Below are positions 49,778 through 57,908 of a stretch of DNA of 64,000 nt, piece by piece (position 1 is the stretch's first letter; each line of letters begins with the position of its first letter). Both the position numbers and the translations under genes were made by a program. Source of the DNA: an uncultured Clostridia bacterium (GTDB lineage: Bacteria; Bacillota; Clostridia; UBA1381); NCBI GenBank assembly GCA_934486735.1, contig CAKSQL010000005.1, forward strand, positions 1 through 64,000, written 5' to 3'. Below the pieces are notes generated by a model. The model was given only the letters and a program-made list of their open reading frames with translations. It was not told where the DNA came from and ran no database searches.

Positions 49778-51493
49778 TTAAGAATTATAAAGCTTCTTAT
49801 AAAATCCGTCTTTTGCTATCAGCTCATCATGCGTACCCTGCTCCACGATTCTCCCCCGATCCATAACCAAAATCAAGTCAGATTCACGTATTGTCGAAAG
49901 CCGATGCGCTATCACAAACGCGGTTCGGTCCTTCATCATGGCAAGAAACGCTTTCTGAATACGTTTCTCGGTCAGAGTATCCACGCTCGATGTTGCCTCG
50001 TCCAATATCAATATATCCGGATCGGCGAGCATGGCGCGCGCAATAGTCAGCAGCTGGCGCTGACCCTGCGAAAGGTTCTGTCCGTCCTCGGCAATCTGCG
50101 TGTCGTACCCGTTTTCAAGGCGCATTATAAAGCTGTGCGCATATGCTTTTTTTGCCGCTTCGATAATTTCCTCGTCCGTCGCGTCCTTTTTTCCATACGC
50201 GATATTCTCTCTCACCGTCCCGGCGAACAGCCAGCTATCCTGCAAAACCATCGCGAAAGAAGTTCGGAGGCTGTCGCGAGTGACATCCGAAATGTTTTGT
50301 CCGTCCACCGAGATTTTTCCCGAATCGATATCGTAAAATCTCATCAACAGATTTACTATCGTTGTTTTTCCGCTGCCGGTCGGTCCGACAATTGCCACAT
50401 TTTCGCCTGCTTTTGCCGCAAAACTCAAATTTTTTATAAGTTCGGAATTTTTGTTATACGAAAAATCCACATCGGAAAACCCGACCTGTCCGCCGCGGCA
50501 CTCAAGGTGCGGAAGTGCACTGTCGTCCGATTCGGGAGTTTTGTCCATAATCTCAAACAATCGTCCTGCCGACGCATTCGCCGCCTGGAGCTGCGTCAAA
50601 ATGCCTGCCATGTCATTTATCGGGCGCGCAAACTGGGTTGCGTATATCAAAAATGCCGAAACAGTGCCGACCGAAAGTCCGCCGCGCACCGCGATAAGTC
50701 CGCCGATGAGTCCCACCGCGATATATGCGATGTTATTTATATACCGCGTTGTCGGATTCACAAGCGACGAGAAAAACTGTGCCCTTTGTCCATATTTATA
50801 CAATCGGCTGTTGATTTCCTCAAATTTTTCCTGTGCCTCGTCCTCATATGAAAACGCCTTTATCACCTTTTGGCTGCCTATAGTTTCTTCAACATACCCG
50901 TTCAGCTCGCCGACGGTTTCGGACTGCCGTTTAAAGCTTTTTGCCGAATTTGTCGCTATCAGCTTTGAGACATAGACGCACAAAAGCGTGATTGCGACTA
51001 TCGCAAGCGTTATAGGCACGCACCTTTCAAACATGATTACAAGCGTTCCGACAATAATAACCACGCCCGAAAAAAGCTGCGTAATGCCCTGCAAAATTCC
51101 CTCGGACACCGCATCGACATCGTTGGTGAGACGGCTCATTGTCTCGCCGTGCGGCGTTCCGTCAAAAAATGACAGCGGCAGCTTGGTTATATGAAAAAAT
51201 ATATCCTTTCGCAAAAGCTCGACGGTGCGGCAGGACAGCACATTGGTGAAAAATGACTGAAACCATGTGAACACCGAGTTTGCAAGATATACCGCAATCA
51301 AAATCAAAAGAATTTTGAAAAGTCCGCCAAAATCCACATTGCCCTCTCCGACAATGCGGTCGATTCCGTAGCCGGATATCGTCGGCGCGGCGAGGGCAAG
51401 AATATTTGCCAAAACCGCCGTAACCGACAGCAGAATAAGGATGCCGCGGCTGCCGGCTATATAAGGCAGCAGCCTTTTGAGATTCTTTCTCAT
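49778..51493 (-). CDS. ABC exporter half-transporter, canonical-ATPase subunit
   Basis: Type IV ABC exporter subunit (permease fused to ATPase), 571 residues from the ATG at 51493, which overlaps the stop of the upstream partner (ATGA). Six membrane helices occupy about 15-320. The ATPase has Walker A GPTGSGKTT, Walker B ILILDEATSS with the catalytic glutamate and a canonical H-loop (VIAHRLST), but a non-consensus signature LSQGQ. Combined with the partner, this predicts a heterodimer with one hydrolysing and one degenerate ATP site, as in BmrCD and TM287/288. The likely role is drug or lipid export; the substrate is unknown. Confidence 0.92.
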   Translation of the reverse strand: MRKNLKRLLPYIAGSRGILILLSVTAVLANILALAAPTISGYGIDRIVGEGNVDFGGLFKILLILIAVYLANSVFTWFQSFFTNVLSCRTVELLRKDIFFHITKLPLSFFDGTPHGETMSRLTNDVDAVSEGILQGITQLFSGVVIIVGTLVIMFERCVPITLAIVAITLLCVYVSKLIATNSAKSFKRQSETVGELNGYVEETIGSQKVIKAFSYEDEAQEKFEEINSRLYKYGQRAQFFSSLVNPTTRYINNIAYIAVGLIGGLIAVRGGLSVGTVSAFLIYATQFARPINDMAGILTQLQAANASAGRLFEIMDKTPESDDSALPHLECRGGQVGFSDVDFSYNKNSELIKNLSFAAKAGENVAIVGPTGSGKTTIVNLLMRFYDIDSGKISVDGQNISDVTRDSLRTSFAMVLQDSWLFAGTVRENIAYGKKDATDEEIIEAAKKAYAHSFIMRLENGYDTQIAEDGQNLSQGQRQLLTIARAMLADPDILILDEATSSVDTLTEKRIQKAFLAMMKDRTAFVIAHRLSTIRESDLILVMDRGRIVEQGTHDELIAKDGFYKKLYNS

Positions 51494-53223
51494 GCCGCAC
51501 CGCCTCCTTCCTCTGCCTGCTCCTGCGATATGCATATTTCGCGGTACTCGCCGCACGTCCTCAAAAGTTCATCGTGCGTGCCGATTCCGGCAATTTTGCC
51601 ATCATCCAAAACTATGATTCTGTCCGAATTTTTCACTGTGTTCACTCGCTGAGATATGATAATCACCGTCATGTCACGCGTGTTTTCCTTTATTGCCTTT
51701 CTCAAAGCCGCGTCGGTGGCATAGTCGAGCGCGCTTGCGCTGTCGTCCATTATCAATATCTCGGGATTTTTTATAATCGCGCGCGCAATCGTAAGGCGCT
51801 GCCGCTGACCGCCCGAGAGGTTTGTTCCGCTCTGCGAAATCTGCGAGTCATACCCATTCTCAAGCCGCGGAATAAACTCCGCCGCCTGTGCAATTTCCGC
51901 CGCGCGCTTTATTTCCTCATCATCGGCATCCGGCTTGCCCATTCTCAAATTTTCCTTTACCGTTCCCGAGAAAAGCGTTGCCTTTTGCTGAACAATGCCG
52001 ATTTTGTCTCTCAATTCGGACAGCTTGTAATCGCGCACGTCCTCGCCGTCCACAAGAACTCTGCCGTCTGTTGCATCATAAAAGCGCGGAATAAGCCCGG
52101 CAAGCGAGCTTTTGCCCGAGCCGGTCGAGCCGATTATTCCGATTGTCTCGCCCGTTCGCACCTCAAAGCTTATATCCGAAAGAGCCTTTGCACCCGATTT
52201 GTTATATGCAAGACTCACATTTTCAAACTTAATTTTCGCATCACCGATACTGCCCTTTACTCCGCCGCCGTCCTTTACCGACGGTTCGGTTTCCAAAACC
52301 TCGCTCACACGTTTGCACGATGCATACGCGCGCGTAAAGAGAACAACCAGGTTTGCAACGACTATCATTGCATTGAGAATCTGCGTGATATAGTTGATGT
52401 ACGCTATAATCTGTCCCTGGGTCATCGCGCCGATATTGACCCGTATGCCGCCGAACCAAATCACCGCAGCGATTGCAAGATTCATAATCACAGTGGTGAG
52501 CGGATTGGTAAGCGCGGCGATTTTCCCGACAAAAACCGCGCTGTCGGCATATTCGCGGTTTGCGTCCGAGAAACGCTTTCTTTCCGATTCGTTCCCTGCA
52601 AATGCGCGGATTACCCTTACTCCCGAGAGATTTTCGCGCAGGATTAAAGTCAGCGCGTCAAGCTTGTCCTGGACCTTTTTATAAAGCGGAACGGCTTTTT
52701 TCATTATTATAAAAAGAATTATAACAAAAAGCGGAATAACCGTCATAAGTATGACGGAAAGCTTTAAATCGAGAATCATCGCCATGACAAGTCCGCCGAC
52801 GCACAAAAAAGGGGCGCGGATAACAAGGCGAATCAGCATCGCAACCGCGTTTTGAATAAGATTGACATCGCCGGTCACGCGGTTGATAAGCGACGGCGTG
52901 CCGAATCGGTCGGTCTCCTTATGCGAAAAGGTTTGAATTTTTTTGTACATCGCATTTCGGATATCCGTCCCGACACCCTGCGACGCAATCGACGCCGAGT
53001 ACTGGCAGATATATGCAAACACTGCACCGAGCGTAGCAATGATGAGCATTATGCCGCTCATTCCGACCGTATATCCGACATCGTTTTTGTTTATGCCGTT
53101 GTCTATCAAAAGCGCCATAAGGGTCGGAAGTATAATCTCCAAAACCGCCTCGCTCAGCTTGAAAATCGGACCTGCAATAAGCTGAAGCCGATACGGCTTT
53201 AAAAAGGGAAAAAGTTTTTTCAA
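51490..53223 (-). CDS. ABC exporter half-transporter, degenerate-site subunit
   Basis: 577-residue permease-ATPase fusion starting at TTG 53223 (MKKLFPFLKPYRLQ), with AAAGGA 13 bp upstream. Six helices in about 15-320 precede an ATPase with Walker A GSTGSGKSS and canonical signature LSGGQ. Walker B is ILIMDDSASALD, so the catalytic glutamate is aspartate, and the H-loop histidine is glutamine (IISQRVNT). These substitutions are the mark of the non-hydrolysing half in heterodimeric exporters. The downstream partner overlaps by 4 bp. A miniature element separates this gene from the sigma factor gene upstream. Confidence 0.92.
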   Translation of the reverse strand: MKKLFPFLKPYRLQLIAGPIFKLSEAVLEIILPTLMALLIDNGINKNDVGYTVGMSGIMLIIATLGAVFAYICQYSASIASQGVGTDIRNAMYKKIQTFSHKETDRFGTPSLINRVTGDVNLIQNAVAMLIRLVIRAPFLCVGGLVMAMILDLKLSVILMTVIPLFVIILFIIMKKAVPLYKKVQDKLDALTLILRENLSGVRVIRAFAGNESERKRFSDANREYADSAVFVGKIAALTNPLTTVIMNLAIAAVIWFGGIRVNIGAMTQGQIIAYINYITQILNAMIVVANLVVLFTRAYASCKRVSEVLETEPSVKDGGGVKGSIGDAKIKFENVSLAYNKSGAKALSDISFEVRTGETIGIIGSTGSGKSSLAGLIPRFYDATDGRVLVDGEDVRDYKLSELRDKIGIVQQKATLFSGTVKENLRMGKPDADDEEIKRAAEIAQAAEFIPRLENGYDSQISQSGTNLSGGQRQRLTIARAIIKNPEILIMDDSASALDYATDAALRKAIKENTRDMTVIIISQRVNTVKNSDRIIVLDDGKIAGIGTHDELLRTCGEYREICISQEQAEEGGGAA

Positions 53224-53355
53224 ATTCGGGTCACAATCCTTTCAGGAAAAAGTAAATATCGGAGCGTTTTGAGCAATGTATATAACGCCCGTTTCTTATC
53301 AATGTTTTTATCAGACAAAACAAGTGATGCATAAATTTTTTGCATCACTCGCTTT

Positions 53356-53503
53356 AGCCGAAAAAAAGTAATCCGAACTCCGATTTTGATAGGTGAATTT
53401 TGGTGCGGAGGATGCCGAAAGGCTGACGCCTTTCAAAGACGACAAGCCGAAATATGCCGAAATTATGCCTTTTCAGGCGGGTTCGGATTACTTTTCTTCG
53501 GCT
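53356..53503 (+). mobile_element. MITE-like element B (148 bp)
   Basis: The same terminal repeats as element A (AGCCGAAAAAAAGTAATCC and the complementary GGATTACTTTTCTTCGGCT), with an internal deletion that removes the GCGTTAAAAT module but keeps AAGGCTGACGCCTT and the GCCGAAATATGCC repeats. The left flank is TTTAGCC. The right flank reads GGCTGG, so the right target dinucleotide is altered. Confidence 0.78.
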
Positions 53504-53506
53504 GGC

Positions 53507-53579
53507 CGAGGAAAGGCAATACGCGATTTTAAGAAGGCGAAATCTTGCCATTTCCGACCGGTTCGTATTGCTTTTTCGA
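53507..53579. repeat. Small palindromic element at the 3' end of the sigma gene
   Basis: CGAGGAAAGGCAATACG and CGTATTGCTTTTTCG are imperfect inverted ends of a unit of about 73 bp. On the minus strand it begins 3 bp after the stop codon of the sigma factor. The ends have the same pattern as the miniature elements next door (purine-rich run then AATACG/AATCCG), so it may be a reduced relative or serve as a terminator. Confidence 0.6.
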
Positions 53580-53582
53580 CTG

Positions 53583-54314
53583 TCAATCCTTAAAATACAT
53601 CCTGTTAAGCTTTTTCAAAAGCGTTTTTTCGAATCTCGATATCTGAATCTGGGACACACCCCATTTTTTCGCAATCTTGTCCTGTGTAAGCTCGTCATAA
53701 TAGCGCAGCCTGACAAATTCGCGCTCCTTTTCGGAAAGACGGCTCATGCAATATTGAATGAAGTCGTTTTCCTCAATCATCAATATATCGTTATCCTCGC
53801 GCCCGATTGTGTTCGCAAGCGTCATCGGGCCGTCCGCATAGGCTTCGTTTTCCAGTGATTCAACAAATGATGCATCCCCTATTTCATATGCACGCTTCAA
53901 GGTTTTTTCGGGGATATGTAAAATTCGTGATATATCCTTTTGAGTTTTCCCGTCCGAGACTCGCCGTATACGCTCCGCCTTGTAAAAGGTCTCGTAAAGC
54001 GTTCTGGGAACTCGTATAAAGCTGCCCTTATCGCGGAAATATTTTCTTATTTCGCCAAGCACGGTCGGGGTCGCATAGGTCGCAAACTGAACGCCCCTGT
54101 CCGGGTCAAAGCGGTCTATGGCGTAAAGCACGCCCATGCATGCCACCTGGTATATATCATCATATTCAATGCCGCGGTTTATAAATTTTCGTGACAAAAT
54201 CTCCGCAATGTACAGATACGAATGCAAAAGCTTGTCGCGTATTTTTTTTTCTCCTGTTCTTTTATATTCCGAAAAAAGCTCATATTCGGCGGTTGTCTGT
54301 TTTGCAATAGCCAC
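53583..54314 (-). CDS. RNA polymerase sigma factor, SigB/SigF/SigG subfamily
   Basis: Sigma-70 group 3 factor of about 243 residues. Region 2 has EYDDIYQVACMGVLYAIDRFDPDRGVQFATYATPTVLGEIRKYFRD (about 50-95), followed by the region 3 motif FIRVPRT. Region 4 ends with LSEKEREFVRLRYYDELTQDKIAKKWGVSQIQISRFEKTLLKKL, containing the -35-binding helix-turn-helix. These are hallmarks of the stress and sporulation factors SigB, SigF and SigG. I start at GTG 54314, with GAGGGG 8 bp upstream. No anti-sigma or anti-anti-sigma genes (spoIIAA/AB, rsbVW) or sigE are adjacent, so which member it is cannot be told. Confidence 0.85.
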   Translation of the reverse strand: MAIAKQTTAEYELFSEYKRTGEKKIRDKLLHSYLYIAEILSRKFINRGIEYDDIYQVACMGVLYAIDRFDPDRGVQFATYATPTVLGEIRKYFRDKGSFIRVPRTLYETFYKAERIRRVSDGKTQKDISRILHIPEKTLKRAYEIGDASFVESLENEAYADGPMTLANTIGREDNDILMIEENDFIQYCMSRLSEKEREFVRLRYYDELTQDKIAKKWGVSQIQISRFEKTLLKKLNRMYFKD

Positions 54315-54345
54315 AACGGACACCCCTCTCTTAAGTATTTATGTA

Positions 54346-55017
54346 TTACGAATTTGCGATGAGATACTCGGCAATATTAATCGCCGCGTCGAGCGTTTTT
54401 TTGTCAGCCTCGCCTTTTTCGTCGACACGCAGCGCACGCACTCCGATATAGATATCATCGGTTTCAAAGCCGCGTTCCGAGAAAAATTTATTCGATTTCA
54501 GCTTTACAAAATACGTTCCGACAGTTTCGTTTGCCTTGCCGCTCTTATTCTTGGACATCCACTCGTCAGCCGGCATAAAAGCCTCTGCCAATCCCGTTGC
54601 GGTCAGATTGTCGACCCGATCCTTGTCGAGAAGAAAAACAAAGCCCTCGCCGAATTGAATTTCGAATGTCTTTTTTGTCTCCAGTGCGGCGGTATATTGC
54701 GGATTTTCCGCCCCCGATGCCGATTTTGCCATTTGCAGCACCTGGAACCCGACATCGTTTTTCCCGTTATTGTTCACATCGGGAATTATCTCGGCAAGCG
54801 AATCCGCAATATCCCCCACAGCCGAATCGGAATAGCTCGCCTCCCCGATATATGTAACAATTTCATCATATGCAACCTTACTCACAAGCTGCACAGCGGT
54901 AATTATTATCATTGCAAGGGCAACAGCGCCGCCGATAACATGCCATTTATAATAATCCCAAAAATAACTCCACCATTCCTTTGTGAACCGTTTGGGTATC
55001 TCTCCGTATTTTTCCAT
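54346..55017 (-). CDS. Single-pass membrane protein of unknown function
   Basis: 223-residue protein that I do not recognise. A cytoplasmic start MEKYGEIPKRFTKEWWSYFWDYYKWH leads into one hydrophobic helix (HVIGGAVALAMIIITAVQLVSK, about 26-47). The rest is a polar, presumably extracellular, alpha/beta domain rich in Asp, Glu, Ala and Lys, with strands such as TFEIQFGEGFVFLLDK and DDIYIGVRALRVDEKGEADKK. No cysteine pairs, catalytic signatures or repeats are visible. It sits between ptsI-like and sigma genes on the same strand, with a 10-bp-stem hairpin and GGAATGGAG in its leader, so it may be co-transcribed with ptsI. Confidence 0.7.
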   Translation of the reverse strand: MEKYGEIPKRFTKEWWSYFWDYYKWHVIGGAVALAMIIITAVQLVSKVAYDEIVTYIGEASYSDSAVGDIADSLAEIIPDVNNNGKNDVGFQVLQMAKSASGAENPQYTAALETKKTFEIQFGEGFVFLLDKDRVDNLTATGLAEAFMPADEWMSKNKSGKANETVGTYFVKLKSNKFFSERGFETDDIYIGVRALRVDEKGEADKKTLDAAINIAEYLIANS

Positions 55018-55035
55018 ATTTTCTCCATTCCGACA

Positions 55036-55067
55036 TCACGTGCCGAAGCCGCCGCTGCGGCACGTGA
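55036..55067. other. Perfect hairpin in the leader of the 54346 gene
   Basis: TCACGTGCCG and CGGCACGTGA form a perfect 10-bp stem with a 12-nt loop. There is no T tract, so it is not a standard terminator. On the minus strand it is followed at once by CGGAATGGAG and the start codon, resembling the tail of the structured leader elements at 7.2 and 9.1 kb. Confidence 0.6.
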
Positions 55068-55119
55068 CGCTCTTTCAATATAATTATAACATATTTTTAC
55101 TGAATAATCAAGTCCAAAA

Positions 55120-56784
55120 TCAATCTCCGACCGCGGTGAGCACCGGAGCGGTCACTCCCGAAATATCGGTCTCCAAAATCTTTTGCCTAAGCGGCAGAAT
55201 CATTCCGGGCGATACCGAAAGTTCATCTATGCCGAGTGCGAGAAAAGTCTCGGTAAGCGACAAATCGGCTGCCGCCTCGCCGCATATTCCCACCCATTTT
55301 CCTGCCTTATGCGCATTTGACGCAATCAGACGGATAAGCCGCAAAACCGCCGGGTGATGCGGATTATAAAGCTCCGCAACCGAGCCGTTCTGACGGTCTA
55401 AGGCAAGAGTGTACTGCGTTAAATCGTTTGTGCCTATTGACAAAAAATCCGCCTCGCGTGCAAGCTCCGCGCTGATAAGTGCCGCCGCCGGAGTTTCTAT
55501 CATAATTCCAAACTCCACATCATCGGAATAAGGGATTCCCTCGGCACAAAGTTCTCTTTTCACCTCGCCTATAATCAGCTTTACTCTCCGGACTTCATCC
55601 GCCGAAATGACCATCGGAATCATAACGGCTATCCTGCCGTACGCCGACGCGCGCATTATCGCCCGGATGTGGGTTTTGAAAATTTCCGGTCTTTTGAGAT
55701 ACATTCTGACCGCACGAAAGCCGAGAGCGGGATTTCTCTCCTCAGGCATATCCAAATATCCGATTTTCTTGTCCGCGCCTATATCAAATGTCCTGATTAT
55801 GACTCTCTTTTCGGGCATTTTTTCGGCAACTCTGCGATACGATTCAAACTGTGTTTCCTCATCGGGATAGCCGTTTGAGGAAAGATACAAAAACTCACTT
55901 CTGAAAAGCCCGATTCCCTCGGCGTCGTTTTGAATAACGCTTTCGAGGTCCTCGGCAGAGTTTATATTGGCATAGAGGCGGATTTTTTTGCCGTCCGCGG
56001 TTACGCTCTCCCTGCCCTTCAAGCGGTTCAAAAGCTTTTTCTGCTCTTCCTCCTCCGCCTTTTTTTCGCTCATTTTCTTTTTTGTTTCCGAGTCCGGGTC
56101 AATGATTATATTTCCCGAAATTCCGTCCACAATAACCTCTCTGCCGTCAAAATCGGGATTTAATATCCCTTTTACGGCAATTATCGCCGGGATATTCATG
56201 TTTTTTGCCAATATCGCGGTGTGCGACGTAACGGCGCCGTTCTCGGTGACAAACGCAAGTATTTTGCTTTTATCCAGCTGCATTGTCTCGCTCGGTGCAA
56301 GATCGTCGGCGGCGAGAATAACAGGCTCGGAAAAGCTTTGCATTTTGGGGTCGGTGTGCGAAAGATTCAAAATCACACGCTCCGAAATATCCTTTATATC
56401 CGCTGCGCGCTCGCGCATATAGACATCCTCCATAACCGAAAACATTGCCGAAAGATTTGCACAGGTGAGCGCCACCGCCGCCTCGGCATTAAGCTTCTGC
56501 GACTCGATTATGTTTTTGACCGAATCGCAAAAATCGACATCCTCCAACATCATCCGATGAATATAGAAAATCATGGCATCATTTTCGCCGATTTCGGCAA
56601 TAGCCTTTTGATAAAGCTCCTCCAATTGCTTAACCGACATTTCTTTTGCCTCAAAAAAGCGAAGAATCTCGGCTTTTGCATCATCAATATGGTACTTTTT
56701 TACGTTTCCGCGATTTTTTTTGTATATAAAAAGCTTTCCGAAAGCTATATCGTTTAAAACAGGTTTACCGGTCAGTATCTGCAA
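55120..56784 (-). CDS. ptsI: Phosphoenolpyruvate-protein phosphotransferase (enzyme I)
   Basis: Enzyme I of the PTS, which autophosphorylates from phosphoenolpyruvate and passes phosphate to HPr. The 554 residues (slightly below the usual 570-575) show the HPr-interacting helical N-domain (about 20-145), the phosphohistidine loop GAVTSHTAILAKN (H188) and the PEP-binding barrel with GIGLFRSEFLY, GFRAVRMYL, EFGIMIETPAA, FLSIGTNDLTQY and GICGEAAAD. The start is TTG 56784 with GAGGGGG upstream. There is no ptsH or EII gene nearby. It may be the house enzyme I with HPr encoded elsewhere, or a nitrogen/regulatory type. Confidence 0.92.
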   Translation of the reverse strand: MQILTGKPVLNDIAFGKLFIYKKNRGNVKKYHIDDAKAEILRFFEAKEMSVKQLEELYQKAIAEIGENDAMIFYIHRMMLEDVDFCDSVKNIIESQKLNAEAAVALTCANLSAMFSVMEDVYMRERAADIKDISERVILNLSHTDPKMQSFSEPVILAADDLAPSETMQLDKSKILAFVTENGAVTSHTAILAKNMNIPAIIAVKGILNPDFDGREVIVDGISGNIIIDPDSETKKKMSEKKAEEEEQKKLLNRLKGRESVTADGKKIRLYANINSAEDLESVIQNDAEGIGLFRSEFLYLSSNGYPDEETQFESYRRVAEKMPEKRVIIRTFDIGADKKIGYLDMPEERNPALGFRAVRMYLKRPEIFKTHIRAIMRASAYGRIAVMIPMVISADEVRRVKLIIGEVKRELCAEGIPYSDDVEFGIMIETPAAALISAELAREADFLSIGTNDLTQYTLALDRQNGSVAELYNPHHPAVLRLIRLIASNAHKAGKWVGICGEAAADLSLTETFLALGIDELSVSPGMILPLRQKILETDISGVTAPVLTAVGD

Positions 56785-56824
56785 AACAGTTTCCCCCTCG
56801 CTATCAATTGCTTTTTATACGCTT

Positions 56825-56981
56825 AGCCGAAGAAAAGTAATCCGAACCCGCCTAAAAAGGCATAATTTCGGCATATTTCGGCTTGTCGTCTTTGAAAGGC
56901 GCCAGATTGCCGAGTATTTTAACGCAGTAAAATCGGAAATTCACCTCTCAAAATCGGAGTTCGGACTACTTTTTTTCGGCT
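56825..56981 (-). mobile_element. MITE-like element C (157 bp, inverted orientation)
   Basis: The same terminal repeats as elements A and B but in the opposite orientation (AGCCGAAGAAAAGTAATCCGAACCC at the left end). The interior keeps the GCCGAAATATGCC repeats and the TTTTAACGCAG module (complement of CTGCGTTAAAA) and has lost the central part. Both flanks carry TA (CTTA-GCC and GGC-TAC), matching a TA target duplication. It lies upstream of ptsI, about 40 bp before its start, and so may separate or supply promoter sequences for it. Confidence 0.78.
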
Positions 56982-57145
56982 ACCCGTAAGCATATATTTT
57001 TATTATAAATCATTTTGCGCAAAAAATAAAGACCTTTTTGATTAAACTTTATTGAACATTTTGTTAACGAAATCAAAAAAATAATGTCCCGTCTTAATAT
57101 TGTATCGAAAGGCTAAAAAATTAATGCCGAATTTTGAAAAAACAG

Positions 57146-57174
57146 TTGATATTTTTGACATTTTCTATTATAAT
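57146..57174 (+). promoter_or_regulatory. Sigma-A promoter of ung-polA
   Basis: -35 TTGATA (57146-57151), a 17-bp spacer and perfect -10 TATAAT (57169-57174), about 36 bp before the ung ATG, which has GGAGG upstream. The gap from 56982 to 57145 shows nothing else. Confidence 0.75.
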
Positions 57175-57209
57175 ATTATATAGCAGTTTTATCTTTCGGA
57201 GGAACGCAT

Positions 57210-57908
57210 ATGGTAAACATAGGAAATGACTGGGACGAACTTTTAAAGGAAGAATTTTCAAAGGAATATTATATAAAGCTTCGCCAATTTTTAAAACAGG
57301 AATATGCGCATTACAAAATTCATCCGGATATGTATGACATTTTCAATGCGCTCAAATGGACATCATACAAGGATACAAAAGCGGTGATTTTGGGACAGGA
57401 CCCGTATCACGAAGAAAATCAGGCGCATGGACTTGCATTTTCCGTACGAAAGGGCGTACAGATACCGCCGTCGCTTATGAACATGTACAAAGAGCTGAAC
57501 AGCGAACTGGGACTGTATATTCCGAACAACGGATATCTGGAAAAATGGGCGCGGCAGGGCGTTCTGCTTTTAAATTCATCGCTGACGGTCCGCGACGGCG
57601 CGGCAAATTCGCACCGAAGCAAGGGCTGGGAGATTTTCACTTCGCGTGTAATAGAGCTTTTGAACAAGCGCGATACCCCGATTGTGTTCCTTTTATGGGG
57701 CAACAACGCAAAGGAAAAAAAGGAACTTATAACCAATCCGATACACTATATCCTCACCGCGCCGCATCCGAGTCCGCTTTCGGCAAGCAGGGGTTTTTTC
57801 GGCTGCGGACACTTCAAAAAGACGAACGAAATCCTAAAAAGCATGGATATGGAAGAAATTGACTGGCAGATTGAAAACATAGATGAAAAAGAGGTGTCGG
57901 ATAAGTGA
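57210..57908 (+). CDS. ung: Uracil-DNA glycosylase
   Basis: Base-excision-repair enzyme that removes uracil from DNA. The catalytic water-activating aspartate lies in [18 protein letters not shown] (D64), followed by [17 protein letters not shown] and the DNA-intercalating [17 protein letters not shown] (His about 185). At 232 residues it is normal for family 1 UNG. Its last codons overlap the GTG start of polA by 4 bp, so the two repair genes are translationally coupled. Confidence 0.96.
   Translation: MVNIGNDWDELLKEEFSKEYYIKLRQFLKQEYAHYKIHPDMYDIFNALKWTSYKDTKAVILGQDPYHEENQAHGLAFSVRKGVQIPPSLMNMYKELNSELGLYIPNNGYLEKWARQGVLLLNSSLTVRDGAANSHRSKGWEIFTSRVIELLNKRDTPIVFLLWGNNAKEKKELITNPIHYILTAPHPSPLSASRGFFGCGHFKKTNEILKSMDMEEIDWQIENIDEKEVSDK

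Noticed and set aside
49757..50851. Plus-strand ORF of 364 codons
   Set aside because: Antisense to the ABC exporter subunit with all ATPase motifs intact; shadow.
53807..55083. Plus-strand ORFs opposite the sigma factor and membrane protein
   Set aside because: They overlap two genes supported by start signals and, for the sigma factor, family motifs.
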